The position numbers and the translations under genes are program-made. From NCBI RefSeq assembly GCF_000423885.1, contig NZ_AUIV01000020.1:26297-90296 (forward strand): DNA of 64,000 nt, in the 5' to 3' direction. This DNA comes from Thermomonas fusca DSM 15424 (lineage in GTDB: Bacteria; Pseudomonadota; Gammaproteobacteria; Xanthomonadales; Xanthomonadaceae). Every line of letters begins with the position of its first letter. The first letter of the stretch is position 1. Shown here piece by piece: positions 34,401 through 42,887 of the stretch. The notes below the pieces were generated by a model. That model ran no database searches and was not told where the DNA came from. It saw only the letters and a list, made by a program, of their open reading frames with translations.

Positions 34401-35282
34401 ATGACCCGCGTCGCCATCCTGACCCCGGATCCGGCGGAAGCCGCGTATCCCGAGTTGTGGCCGAAAGTGCTGGCACGCCTGCAGCGCGCGCTGGACACGG
34501 CAGGTATCGACGCCACGCCGACGGCGTGGACGGTGCACGTGGACGATGCGTCGGGCCTGCGCGGCTACGCCTGCGTGCTGCCGCTGCTGGCCTGGGGCTA
34601 CCACCACGACGCCGCCCGCTGGCAGCGGGCCTGCGCCACCTGGCAGCGCGAAGGCCTGCCGCTGGCGAATCCGGCCAAGGTGCTGGCGTGGAACACCGAC
34701 AAGCGCTACCTGCGCGAGCTGGCCGAGCGTGGCGTCGCGATTGCGCCCACAACCTTCGTGGATGCGCTGTCGCAGGCAGCGGTGGAGTGCGCGTTCGCCG
34801 ACACCGGCGCGGATGAGCTGATCGCCAAGCCGGCGATTTCCGGCGGCGCGTGGAAAACCCGGCGCCTGCGGCGTGGCGATGTCGTCGATGCGGCGGAGCC
34901 CATGCCGATGTTGCTGCAGCCTTACCTGCCGACCATCGAAACGCTGGGCGAAACCTCGCTGCTGTATTTCGGCGACCATCTCAGCCACGCGGTGAACAAG
35001 CGGCCGGTGGCGGGCGAGTTCCGCATCCAGGAAGAATTCGGCGGCCAATACACGCTGGTGCCGACGCCGCCGGCCGCGGCGTTGGCGCTTGCGCGGCAGG
35101 TGCTGGAGGCCATCGGCGAGCCGCTGCTGTACGCGCGTATCGACGTGCTGCCGGATGCCGACGGCCGCTGGCTGCTGATGGAGGCGGAGTTGATCGAGCC
35201 GGATTTCTACCTCGGCCTGGATCCCGCGCAGGGCGCGGGTTTCGCGCAGGCGCTGCGGGAGCGGGTGGGCGCCGGCCGTTGA
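34401..35282 (+). CDS. ATP-grasp domain protein
   Basis: This 293-residue soluble protein has an ATP-grasp (RimK-like) layout. An N-terminal Rossmann-like part (VAILTPDPAEAAYPELW) leads to NPAKVLAWNTDKRYLRELAERGV. The ATP-binding lysine strand is ELIAKPAISGGAWKTRR, and the Mg-binding end is DGRWLLMEAELIEPDFYLG. Such enzymes ligate a carboxylate to an amine or thiol with ATP; DcsG-like cycloserine proteins are relatives. The substrates are unknown. It lies four bases behind a small protein gene and is followed by a DsbA-family gene. Confidence 0.8.
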   Translation: MTRVAILTPDPAEAAYPELWPKVLARLQRALDTAGIDATPTAWTVHVDDASGLRGYACVLPLLAWGYHHDAARWQRACATWQREGLPLANPAKVLAWNTDKRYLRELAERGVAIAPTTFVDALSQAAVECAFADTGADELIAKPAISGGAWKTRRLRRGDVVDAAEPMPMLLQPYLPTIETLGETSLLYFGDHLSHAVNKRPVAGEFRIQEEFGGQYTLVPTPPAAALALARQVLEAIGEPLLYARIDVLPDADGRWLLMEAELIEPDFYLGLDPAQGAGFAQALRERVGAGR

Positions 35283-35362
35283 GCGACGCTGCGTTGCAGC
35301 GCCGGGGGTGAAGCAACGCCGGCGTCGTGGCACCCTGCAACGCTTCGTCCGGAGATTTTGCA

Positions 35363-36016
35363 ATGACCAAGCTGCGCATCGATTTCGTGTCCGACGTGGT
35401 CTGCCCGTGGTGCGCGGTCGGCCTTGCCTCGCTGGAGCAGGCGCTGCGCCAGCTGCAGGGCGAGGTGGAAGCGGAGATCCATTTCCAGCCGTTCGAGCTG
35501 GACCCGAACATGCCGGCCGACGGCATGGACGTTGCCGACAACCTCAAGCGCAAGTACGGCATGAGCGACGCGCAGCTGGCGGAAAACCAGGCGCGAATCC
35601 GCGACCGCGGCGCCGAGCTTGGCTTCAGCTTCGACTTCAACGCCCGCAGCCGCACCTGGAACACGTTCGATGCGCACCGCCTGCTGCACTGGGCGGCGGC
35701 GGAAGCCCAGGAGCGTCAGCTGCCGCTGAAGCGGGCGCTGCTGGTGGCCAACTTCAGCGAAGGCCGCGATATCAGCGACCACGCGGTGCTCGCGGACGTG
35801 GCCGCTGGTGTCGGCCTCGATGCGGAGCGGGCAGGCGCGGTGCTGGCAGGTGGCGAGTTCGCCGATGCCGTGCGCGACGCGGAGAAGTTCTTCCAGGGCC
35901 TGGGCATCAGCAGCGTGCCGGCGGTGATCGTGGAGCGGAAGCACCTGATTTCCGGCGGCCAGCCGCCGGAGGTGTTCGAGCGCGCGCTGCGAGAGATCGC
36001 AGCGGCAGCGGACTGA
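35363..36016 (+). CDS. DsbA-family oxidoreductase (FrnE-like)
   Basis: This 217-residue cytosolic thioredoxin-fold protein has an active-site VVCPWC (Cys14, Cys17) right at the N-terminus and no signal peptide, typical of the FrnE/2-hydroxychromene-carboxylate-isomerase branch of DsbA proteins. The cis-proline motif SSVPAVIV is near residue 190. It may reduce or isomerise disulfides or use glutathione. It is downstream of the ATP-grasp gene on the same strand with an 80-base gap. The start was chosen at MTKLRID with GGAG upstream. Confidence 0.87.
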   Translation: MTKLRIDFVSDVVCPWCAVGLASLEQALRQLQGEVEAEIHFQPFELDPNMPADGMDVADNLKRKYGMSDAQLAENQARIRDRGAELGFSFDFNARSRTWNTFDAHRLLHWAAAEAQERQLPLKRALLVANFSEGRDISDHAVLADVAAGVGLDAERAGAVLAGGEFADAVRDAEKFFQGLGISSVPAVIVERKHLISGGQPPEVFERALREIAAAAD

Positions 36017-36031
36017 GGATCGGCCTGGCAG

Positions 36032-36054
36032 GCGCGGACAGCCAGCGTCCGCGC
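36032..36054. terminator. Hairpin between convergent genes
   Basis: GCGCGGAC and GTCCGCGC form an eight-base stem with a seven-base loop, between the DsbA-family gene and the convergent ATP-grasp gene. It lacks a T run, so it is a weak or Rho-assisted terminator at best. Confidence 0.35.
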
Positions 36055-36076
36055 GACTGCGTGGGCGGGCGATGCT

Positions 36077-37507
36077 TCAGCGCAATTCCGCAAGCGTGCA
36101 GCCCGCGTCGCAGCAGGCATCCGGCGGCAGCGCGGCTTCGATCGCATCCATGCAGGCATCGGGCGTCTCGTAGACCGGGGCGAAACCGCCGCCGGGGGTG
36201 CGGAAGTTGGTGGTCTGGCCCTGGTACAGCCGTGCCGCGGTCCATTGCACCTGCGCCGCATACACGTACTCGCGCAGGTCGAACTTCAGCGCCGGTGCGG
36301 CATCGTGGTCAGACAGCATGCGCTCGCCGGGCGCGACCAGCGCCTGCGCGATGTAGCCGCCCGCGATGATCTCCTGCCACACCCGCTGGGTGAGCTTGTC
36401 GCCGCGATAGGCGGCGCGGCTTCCGAACCCCGCGAACGGTTTGAAGAACAGCCGCTTGCGTTCGTGCCACAGGCGCTCGGCGTTCGCGGCCGTCACGATC
36501 TCGGTGCGCGGGATATGTTCCAGCAGCACCGCCTGGGTGGAGTCGGGCACGCCCAGCCGGCGCAGATGGCCGGGATCGGAGAGCAGGACGAGGTTGCGCT
36601 TGTCCGCATGCAGCGCATGCGCGCGCGGATGTGGCGTCACCACCGCGGCGTCGGAAAGGTAAGCCTCGCGCAGGACGGCGCTGGCTTCGGTTTCGAAGTA
36701 GAAATCGGTGAGGCGGTTGTAAACCAGGTCGATCGCCTCGGCGCCGCAATACAGCACGCCGTCGCGCAGTTGCAGCGCCTCGGGCGCGGCGATGATCGCG
36801 CGCAGGCCGTGGGCTTCGAACAGCTGCTGGAACAGCAGGAATTCCGGATACAGGTATTGCGCCTCGGGGTTCTCGTCCACGATGGCGATGCTGCGCAGCG
36901 GGCGGGTTTTCCCGCTCAGCGACCATTCGTTGCGGAACATCCCCACGATGCCCGACTCGAATGCCTCCACCGTGGTGGCGGCCGGCAGCAGGTCCTGCAC
37001 CGCGGCGCAGCAGGCCCGCTGCGCGCGGGCAAGCAGGGCGTTGAGCATCGCACCGCCGGCGTTGGTGTTGATTTCGATAAGGCCCAGGCCGGTGTTGCTC
37101 ACATGGAAGTCGTAACCGAAGAACACGCCGCTTGCGCCCGGCTGGTAGCGCGCGATGGCAGGCGCGCGCTTCAGGACTTCATCCTGATAGGCAGGCAGCG
37201 CCACCACCGATTCGATCGCGCCGACCAGCGCCGTCATCCTTGCGCTTTGACGCGCCGAAACGAACACCGGATGCGCGGCAAACGCGTACGGACAGCGCTC
37301 CTGCAGCAGCGCCAGGAATCCGGGCTGCGGGCTGGCCGCTTCGATCGCAGCGCGCAGGGCGTCGTCGTCCAGACCCACGCAAAAGCACTCCGCGTTCAGG
37401 CGCTCGCTGGCTGCAGAAGGCGACGCTGCGGCGCACGCCCGGCGTCCGCCCGGAGCCGGCGCGGCCATGGCTGGCGGTGCAACATCGGGCAGTCGCATTT
37501 CTGTCAT
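36077..37507 (-). CDS. ATP-grasp-like protein divergent from arsR
   Basis: This 476-residue cytosolic protein is not firmly recognised. Two stretches resemble ATP-grasp ligases of the circularly permuted, glutathionylspermidine-synthase-like kind: YDFHVSNTGLGLIEINTN near residue 130, and LFFKPFAGFGSRAAYRGD near residue 350 followed by FDLREYVYAAQVQW. The C-terminus carries a cysteine cluster (ACCDAGC). Only 41 bases separate its ATG from that of arsR, and a dyad and both -10 boxes fall inside the shared region, so ArsR may control it. Substrate unknown; the arsenic link is inference. Confidence 0.65.
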   Translation of the reverse strand: MTEMRLPDVAPPAMAAPAPGGRRACAAASPSAASERLNAECFCVGLDDDALRAAIEAASPQPGFLALLQERCPYAFAAHPVFVSARQSARMTALVGAIESVVALPAYQDEVLKRAPAIARYQPGASGVFFGYDFHVSNTGLGLIEINTNAGGAMLNALLARAQRACCAAVQDLLPAATTVEAFESGIVGMFRNEWSLSGKTRPLRSIAIVDENPEAQYLYPEFLLFQQLFEAHGLRAIIAAPEALQLRDGVLYCGAEAIDLVYNRLTDFYFETEASAVLREAYLSDAAVVTPHPRAHALHADKRNLVLLSDPGHLRRLGVPDSTQAVLLEHIPRTEIVTAANAERLWHERKRLFFKPFAGFGSRAAYRGDKLTQRVWQEIIAGGYIAQALVAPGERMLSDHDAAPALKFDLREYVYAAQVQWTAARLYQGQTTNFRTPGGGFAPVYETPDACMDAIEAALPPDACCDAGCTLAELR

Positions 37508-37513
37508 GGCGGG

Positions 37514-37554
37514 TTGCTACGATTCGGTAATTCCAATATTCTAGAAACATGGAA
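37514..37554. promoter_or_regulatory. Shared arsR promoter and candidate ArsR operator
   Basis: For arsR, TTGCTA (37514-37519), a 17-base spacer and TATTCT (37537-37542) place transcription start at the ATG itself (37549), and there is no Shine-Dalgarno. On the minus strand TAGAAT (37543-37538) is a good -10 for the divergent gene. An imperfect dyad TTCCA...CTAG...TGGAA spans 37531-37554 and covers both -10 boxes. Confidence 0.6.
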
Positions 37555-37911
37555 ATAAAAGATGCAACCCTCGCCTTGTCGGCGCTGGGGCAGGCCACCC
37601 GCCTTTCGGTATTCCGTCTGCTGGTCGAGGCGGGCCCGGAGGGCCGCATGGCGGGCGATATCGCCGAGGCGCTGTCGTTGCCCGGGGCCACCCTGTCGTT
37701 CCACCTGAAGGAGCTGAGCGCCGCCGGGTTGATCCGCGGCGAGCAGTTGGGCCGGTGCATCCGCTACAGCGCCGACTTCCGGCGGATGGCCGAGCTCATC
37801 GCTTTCCTCACCCGCAACTGCTGTGGCGGTGACAGTGCGCAGTGCGCACCGGTTGCGAGCAGGAAAGCAGAGGCAACAGCGCCGTCTGCAAGAGCCCGGA
37901 GCATCCGCTGA
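37549..37911 (+). CDS. arsR: ArsR-family arsenic-responsive repressor
   Basis: This 120-residue winged-helix repressor covers LSALGQATRLSVFRLLVEAG, then the recognition helix in GATLSFHLKELSAAGLI. The metal site is unlike E. coli ArsR: three cysteines, Cys91, Cys92 and Cys99, lie in a C-terminal NCCGGDSAQC segment, similar to the Acidithiobacillus ArsR type. It should release DNA on binding arsenite or trivalent organoarsenicals. It is the first gene of a five-gene operon; its stop overlaps the permease start in TGATG. Confidence 0.9.
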   Translation: MEIKDATLALSALGQATRLSVFRLLVEAGPEGRMAGDIAEALSLPGATLSFHLKELSAAGLIRGEQLGRCIRYSADFRRMAELIAFLTRNCCGGDSAQCAPVASRKAEATAPSARARSIR

Positions 37912-38912
37912 TGGAAATCCTGCGCTGGTTGAATGAGCAACTGTTGCGGATGCAGTGGCTGTCCGACCTGGTGACATGGCTGCTGGGAAAGGCGGGGATG
38001 GACACCTCCAGCCGGCTGGGTGGATCGGTGCACTTCTTCATTTACGACACGATCAAGATCTTCCTGCTGCTGGCGGTCCTGATCTTCGTGGTGTCATGGA
38101 TCCAGAGTCACTTCCCGCCGGAACGCACGCGCCGGATCCTGGGCGGCATGCGCGGGGTGAAGGCGAATACGGTGGGCGCGCTGCTGGGCACGGTGACGCC
38201 GTTCTGTTCGTGCTCATCGATCCCGCTGTTCATTGGCTTCACCAGCGCCGGGCTGCCGCTGGGGGTGACGTTCTCGTTCCTGATCTCCTCGCCGCTGGTG
38301 GATCTGGCTTCAATGATCCTGCTGGCCAGCATCTTCAACTGGACGGTGGCGATCGCTTACGTCGTCGTTGGCATTGTCCTGGCGGTGGCGGGGGGCACCC
38401 TGATCGGTGCGTTGCGGATGGAGGGGCAGATAGAGTCTTTCGTGACCCGCGCGCCGGCGGTGGGCGTGGAGCCGCAAGCAATGAGCAGGCGTGAGCGTGC
38501 AGCCTATGCGCGGGACCAGGTCTTCGAGATCGTGCGCCGGGTATGGCTGTACGTCCTGATCGGCGTAGGCATCGGCGCCGCAATCCACAATTGGATCCCG
38601 CAAGACGTGATCACCACGCTGCTGGGCCAAGACAAGTGGTGGGCGGTGCCGGTGGCGGTGCTGGTCGGCGTGCCGGTGTATGCGGACATCTTCGGCACCC
38701 TGCCGATCGCCGAGGCGCTGGTCGGAAAGGGCGTCGGGCTGGGCACCGTGCTCGCCTTCATGATGGCGGTCACCGCGCTGTCGCTGCCCTCGCTGATCAT
38801 GCTCAAGCGGGTGATCAAAGCGCGCTTGCTGGCCACCTTCTTCGCCATCGTCGTTGCCGGCATCGTGGTGATCGGCCTGCTGTTCAACGCCACCGCATCT
38901 TTTTTCACCTGA
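37911..38912 (+). CDS. ArsP-like permease (COG0701 family)
   Basis: This 333-residue inner-membrane permease has about eight to ten helices. The family motif TPFCSCSSIPLFIGF is near residue 100, and a second conserved loop reads VPVYADIFGTLPIAEAL. COG0701 permeases beside arsR (ArsP) export trivalent organoarsenicals; other members have unknown cargo. The start at MEILRWLNEQ overlaps the arsR stop by one base, so translation is coupled. It is followed by a thioredoxin-like gene, an arrangement repeatedly seen for this permease family. Confidence 0.85.
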   Translation: MEILRWLNEQLLRMQWLSDLVTWLLGKAGMDTSSRLGGSVHFFIYDTIKIFLLLAVLIFVVSWIQSHFPPERTRRILGGMRGVKANTVGALLGTVTPFCSCSSIPLFIGFTSAGLPLGVTFSFLISSPLVDLASMILLASIFNWTVAIAYVVVGIVLAVAGGTLIGALRMEGQIESFVTRAPAVGVEPQAMSRRERAAYARDQVFEIVRRVWLYVLIGVGIGAAIHNWIPQDVITTLLGQDKWWAVPVAVLVGVPVYADIFGTLPIAEALVGKGVGLGTVLAFMMAVTALSLPSLIMLKRVIKARLLATFFAIVVAGIVVIGLLFNATASFFT

Positions 38913-38926
38913 CCGAGGACGGCGCC

Positions 38927-39187
38927 ATGCGCATCAAGATTCTGGGATCCGGCTGCTCCAAGTGCATCATGCTGGCCGATAACACGCGGCGTGCCCTCGA
39001 CAACATGGGCCGCGATGCGGAGATCGTGAAAGTCACCGATTTCGCCGAAATCGCGATGCTCGGGGTGATGTCCACCCCCGGCCTTGCAATCGATGATGTC
39101 GTCGTCTCGACCGGGCGGGTGCTGGCGCCGAAGTCGATCGAAGACCTGATCCTGGCCCATGACGATGGATCGCATGGCAATGGATGA
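38927..39187 (+). CDS. Small thioredoxin-family protein
   Basis: This 86-residue cytosolic protein (redox-active disulfide type, Thioredoxin_3) begins MRIKILGSGCSKC with the CxxC active site at residues 10 and 13. The cis-proline loop is MSTPGLAIDDVVVS. Proteins of this type are commonly encoded beside COG0701 permeases and may reduce the permease or its metal cargo. It lies 14 bases after the permease gene and 10 before the GAPDH gene. Confidence 0.87.
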   Translation: MRIKILGSGCSKCIMLADNTRRALDNMGRDAEIVKVTDFAEIAMLGVMSTPGLAIDDVVVSTGRVLAPKSIEDLILAHDDGSHGNG

Positions 39188-39197
39188 GAACAGGAGC

Positions 39198-40202
39198 ATG
39201 GCTATTCGCGTCGGCATCAACGGCTTCGGCCGCATGGGGCGCCTCACCCTGCGTGCGGCCTGGGGCAATCCCGAGCTGCAGTTCGTCCATATCAATGATC
39301 CGGCCGGCGATGCGGCGACGCTGGCGCACCTGCTGAATTTCGATTCCGTGCACGGGCGCTGGGCGCGCGAGGCGACCGCCGATGGCGATGCATTGCTCAT
39401 CGACGGCATCCGCATTCCGGTCAGCCGCAACAAAGAGTTGGCCGCCACCGACTGGTCCGGCTGCGACGTGGTGATCGAGGCGTCCGGCAAGTTCCGCAAG
39501 CCCGATGTGCTGCAGCCGTACCTGGACCAGGGCGTGAAGCGCGTGGTGGTGACCGCGCCGGTCAAGTCGCCCGGTGCGCTGGACGTGGTCATGGGCGTGA
39601 ACCACGAACGCTTCGACCCCGCGCAGCACCGCATCGTGTCCGCGGCCTCGTGCACGACCAACTGTCTGGCGCCGGTGGTCAAAGTGATCCACGAAGGCCT
39701 GGGCATCCGCCACGGCAGCCTGACCACGATCCACAGCCTGACCAACACCCAGGTCATCGTCGATGCCCCGCACAAGGACCTGCGCCGCGCGCGCTCGTGC
39801 GGCAGCAGCCTGATCCCGACCTCGACCGGTTCCGCCACCGCCATCGCCGAGATCTTCCCGGAGCTCAAGGGCAGGTTGAATGGCCATGCAGTGCGGGTAC
39901 CGCTGACCAATGCATCACTCACGGACTGCGTGTTCGAAGTGGAGCGCGCCACCACGGTGGAGGAAGTCAACCAGCTGTTGCGCGACGCGGCCGAAGGTGA
40001 ACTCAATGGCGTGCTGGGCTATGAAACCCGCCCGCTGGTGTCGATCGATTTCCAGACCGACCCGCGCTCCAGCATCATCGATGCGTTGTCCACGATGGTC
40101 ATCAACGGCACCCAGGTGAAGCTCTACGCCTGGTACGACAACGAATGGGGTTACGTGAACCGCACCGCCGAGCTGGTGCAGCTGGTCGGAAAGGCGGGCT
40201 GA
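39198..40202 (+). CDS. Glyceraldehyde-3-phosphate dehydrogenase, ArsJ-associated
   Basis: This 334-residue type I GAPDH has NAD-binding RVGINGFGRMGRL, the catalytic Cys152 in SAASCTTNCLAP, and WYDNEWGY near the C-terminus. In arsJ operons this enzyme makes 1-arseno-3-phosphoglycerate from arsenate and glyceraldehyde-3-phosphate, the substrate that ArsJ exports. Several in-frame ATGs lie up to 13 codons upstream; MAIRVGINGFG matches the family, though its AGGAG site is only one base away. It is 4 bases before arsJ. Confidence 0.92.
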   Translation: MAIRVGINGFGRMGRLTLRAAWGNPELQFVHINDPAGDAATLAHLLNFDSVHGRWAREATADGDALLIDGIRIPVSRNKELAATDWSGCDVVIEASGKFRKPDVLQPYLDQGVKRVVVTAPVKSPGALDVVMGVNHERFDPAQHRIVSAASCTTNCLAPVVKVIHEGLGIRHGSLTTIHSLTNTQVIVDAPHKDLRRARSCGSSLIPTSTGSATAIAEIFPELKGRLNGHAVRVPLTNASLTDCVFEVERATTVEEVNQLLRDAAEGELNGVLGYETRPLVSIDFQTDPRSSIIDALSTMVINGTQVKLYAWYDNEWGYVNRTAELVQLVGKAG

Positions 40203-40206
40203 GCCG

Positions 40207-41436
40207 ATGCTTGCGCGACTGTCGCCGGACGTCCGCCAGTACCTGCTGGTCACCGGCAACTACTGGGCATTCACCCTGACCGACGGCGCGCTGCGCATGC
40301 TGGTGGTGCTGCATTTCCACCAGCTGGGCTATTCGCCGCTGCAGGTGGCGATGCTGTTCCTGTTCTACGAGATCTTCGGCGTCATCACCAACCTTGTCGG
40401 TGGCTGGCTGGGCGCGCAGCTGGGCCTCAACCGCACGATGAACATCGGGCTGGCGATGCAGGTCATCGCCTTGTCGATGCTGCTGGTGCCATCGACGCTG
40501 CTGGCGGTGCCGTGGGTGATGGCGGCGCAGGCGCTGTCGGGCATCGCCAAGGACCTCAACAAGATGAGCGCCAAGGGCAGCATCAAGCTGCTGGTGCCGG
40601 GCGAGGCGCAGGGCACGCTGTATCGCTGGGTGGCCGCGCTCACCGGCTCCAAGAACGCGCTGAAGGGGATCGGGTTCTTCCTCGGCGGCGCGCTGTTGAC
40701 CACGGTCGGATTCCGGGCGGCCGTTGCCGCGATGGCTATCGCACTGGCGCTGGTGTGGTTGTCGAGCCTGGCCCTGCTCAAGCGCGACCTGGGCAAGGCG
40801 AAGCACAAGCCCAGGTTCCGCGACCTGCTGTCCAAGAGCCGCGCGATCAACCTACTGTCGGCGGCGCGGCTGTTCCTGTTTGGCGCGCGTGACGTCTGGT
40901 TCGTGGTCGCCCTGCCGGTGTTCCTGGCGCAATCGCTGGGCTGGGATTTCTGGCAGGTGGGCGGGTTCCTGGCCGCGTGGGTGATCGGCTACGGGCTGGT
41001 GCAGTCGCTGGCGCCGTATGTCACCGGCCGACGCGGCGGCGAAGTCCCCGACGGCCGCGCGGCGTTCGGTTGGGCAACGCTGCTGGCGATCATCCCGGCG
41101 GTGATGGCGGCGCTGCTGGCACGGGAGTACGCGGCGCAGGCCGTGCTCATCATCGGCCTGATGGTGTTCGGCGTGCTGTTCGCGATCAATTCGTCGCTGC
41201 ACAGCTACCTGATCGTCAGCTATGCCAGCGAGGACGGCGTGTCGCTGGACGTGGGCTTCTACTACATGGCCAATGCGCTGGGCCGCCTGCTTGGCACGGT
41301 GCTGTCCGGCTGGGTGTTCCAGCTGGCGGGACTGGGCGCATGTCTGGCGATATCGGCGCTGTTCATCGCGGTGGCGGCAGCGATTTCACTGGCGCTGCCG
41401 CGGCATGCCGCGCCGGAGCCGAGCGTGCCGGCATAA
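40207..41436 (+). CDS. arsJ: Organoarsenical efflux MFS transporter ArsJ
   Basis: This 409-residue major-facilitator permease has twelve predicted helices. It starts near SPDVRQYLLVTGNYWAFTLTDGALRMLVVLHFH, of which the NYWAFTLTDGALRM part is diagnostic for ArsJ, and also shows KDLNKMSAKGSIK. It pumps out 1-arseno-3-phosphoglycerate, which then breaks down outside to arsenate. It is the last gene of the ars operon and is convergent with dbpA, 26 bases away. Confidence 0.93.
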   Translation: MLARLSPDVRQYLLVTGNYWAFTLTDGALRMLVVLHFHQLGYSPLQVAMLFLFYEIFGVITNLVGGWLGAQLGLNRTMNIGLAMQVIALSMLLVPSTLLAVPWVMAAQALSGIAKDLNKMSAKGSIKLLVPGEAQGTLYRWVAALTGSKNALKGIGFFLGGALLTTVGFRAAVAAMAIALALVWLSSLALLKRDLGKAKHKPRFRDLLSKSRAINLLSAARLFLFGARDVWFVVALPVFLAQSLGWDFWQVGGFLAAWVIGYGLVQSLAPYVTGRRGGEVPDGRAAFGWATLLAIIPAVMAALLAREYAAQAVLIIGLMVFGVLFAINSSLHSYLIVSYASEDGVSLDVGFYYMANALGRLLGTVLSGWVFQLAGLGACLAISALFIAVAAAISLALPRHAAPEPSVPA

Positions 41437-41462
41437 CCGGTACGCGCGCCGCGCCGCCTGGC

Positions 41463-42845
41463 CTACAGCCGGTGGATGCGGAAGCGCCGGCCCTTGATCT
41501 TTCCCGCACGCAGGCGCTCCAGCGCGCGGTCGGCCTGGCCGCGGGCGATGGCCACGTAGCTGCGGGTGGCGTACACGTCGATCTTGCCGATCGCTTCCTT
41601 CGCCAGCCCGGCATCGCCAGTCAGCGCGCCGACGATGTCGCCGGGGCGCAGCTTGTCGGTGCGGCCGGCGTCGATGCGCAGCGTTGCCATGGTCGCCTGC
41701 GGCACGCCGCGCGGCTTGCCCTCCAGCGGGGCGATGGATTCGAACCGGATCGGGTTGCCCTGGCGTTCCTCGATCAGCGCGGCGCGGTTGCGCTCGTTCG
41801 GGGCGACCAGGCTCAACGCCAGGCCGTCGCGGCCGGCGCGGCCGGTGCGGCCGATGCGGTGCAGGTACGTGTCCGCATCCGTGGGCAGTTCGTAATTCAC
41901 CACCGCGCCGATGTCGTCGATGTCCAGCCCACGCGCGGCCACGTCGCTGGCCACCAGCACGTTGCAGCTGCGATTGGAAAAGCGCACCAGCACTTCCTCG
42001 CGGTCGCGTTGCTCCATGTCGCCGTGCAGCGCCAGTGCGGTGAAGCCGTAGTGCGCCAGCGAGCCCACCACTTCCTCTGTGTCTTTGCGCATGTTGCAGA
42101 ACACCACGGTGGATTCCGGGTTGAACTGCAGCAGCAGCGCGGCCAGCTGCGGCGCGCGGCGGGCCGGGTCGGCCTCGAAGAAATGCGCCTCGATGGTCGC
42201 AGGCTGGGCGCCGCCGTCGACGCTGACTTCCAGCGGCTCGCGCAGCATCGCGGTGGCCAGCGTGCGGATGGCGTCGGGGAAGGTGGCCGAGAACAGCAGC
42301 GCCTGGCGGTCTTTCGGGGTGCGCTTGACCAACGCGCGGATCGGTTCGTCGAAGCCCATGTCCAGCATGCGGTCGGCCTCGTCCAGCACCAGCATGCGCA
42401 CGCCGCGCAGGTCCAGCGCGCCCTGCTGCACCAGTTCCAGCACGCGACCGGGCGTGCCCACCACTACGTGCGGGGCATGCGTCAGCGAGGCCAGCTGCGG
42501 GCCCAGCGGAATGCCGCCGCACAGCACCGACAGCTTGAGGTTGGCGATGCCGGTGGCCAGCTTGCGCAGCTGCTTGCCCACCTGGTCGGCCAGTTCGCGG
42601 GTGGGGCAGAGTACCAGCGCCTGCGTGCGCACGGCGCTGGCGTCGATGGCCTGCAGCAGGCCCAGCCCGAACGCGGCGGTCTTGCCGCTGCCGGTGGGCG
42701 CCTGCGCGATCAGGTCGCGGCCTTCCAGGATGGCGGGCAGCGCCTGCGCCTGGACGGGGGTGAGGAGGGTGTAGTCAAGCGCGTCCAGGCCGGCGCGCAG
42801 CGAAGGCGCAAGGGCGAGGTCGGCGAAAGTGATGGGCGTGGTCAT
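41463..42845 (-). CDS. dbpA: ATP-dependent RNA helicase DbpA
   Basis: This 460-residue DEAD-box helicase acts in large-subunit assembly. The motifs come in order: Q motif TLLTPVQAQALP, Walker A APTGSGKTAAFGLG, VLDEADRMLDMG, SAT in LLFSATFPDA, ASDVAARGLD and HRIGRTGRAG. The C-terminal ~75 residues form the RRM-like domain that in DbpA recognises hairpin 92 of 23S rRNA (KLRPGDIVGALTGDAGL). Its promoter is in the 120-base gap shared with the DUF1615 lipoprotein gene. Confidence 0.94.
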   Translation of the reverse strand: MTTPITFADLALAPSLRAGLDALDYTLLTPVQAQALPAILEGRDLIAQAPTGSGKTAAFGLGLLQAIDASAVRTQALVLCPTRELADQVGKQLRKLATGIANLKLSVLCGGIPLGPQLASLTHAPHVVVGTPGRVLELVQQGALDLRGVRMLVLDEADRMLDMGFDEPIRALVKRTPKDRQALLFSATFPDAIRTLATAMLREPLEVSVDGGAQPATIEAHFFEADPARRAPQLAALLLQFNPESTVVFCNMRKDTEEVVGSLAHYGFTALALHGDMEQRDREEVLVRFSNRSCNVLVASDVAARGLDIDDIGAVVNYELPTDADTYLHRIGRTGRAGRDGLALSLVAPNERNRAALIEERQGNPIRFESIAPLEGKPRGVPQATMATLRIDAGRTDKLRPGDIVGALTGDAGLAKEAIGKIDVYATRSYVAIARGQADRALERLRAGKIKGRRFRIHRL

Positions 42846-42887
42846 CGCCCATTATCGCTGGTGCAGGCCGCTGGCCCGCATTCGCTG

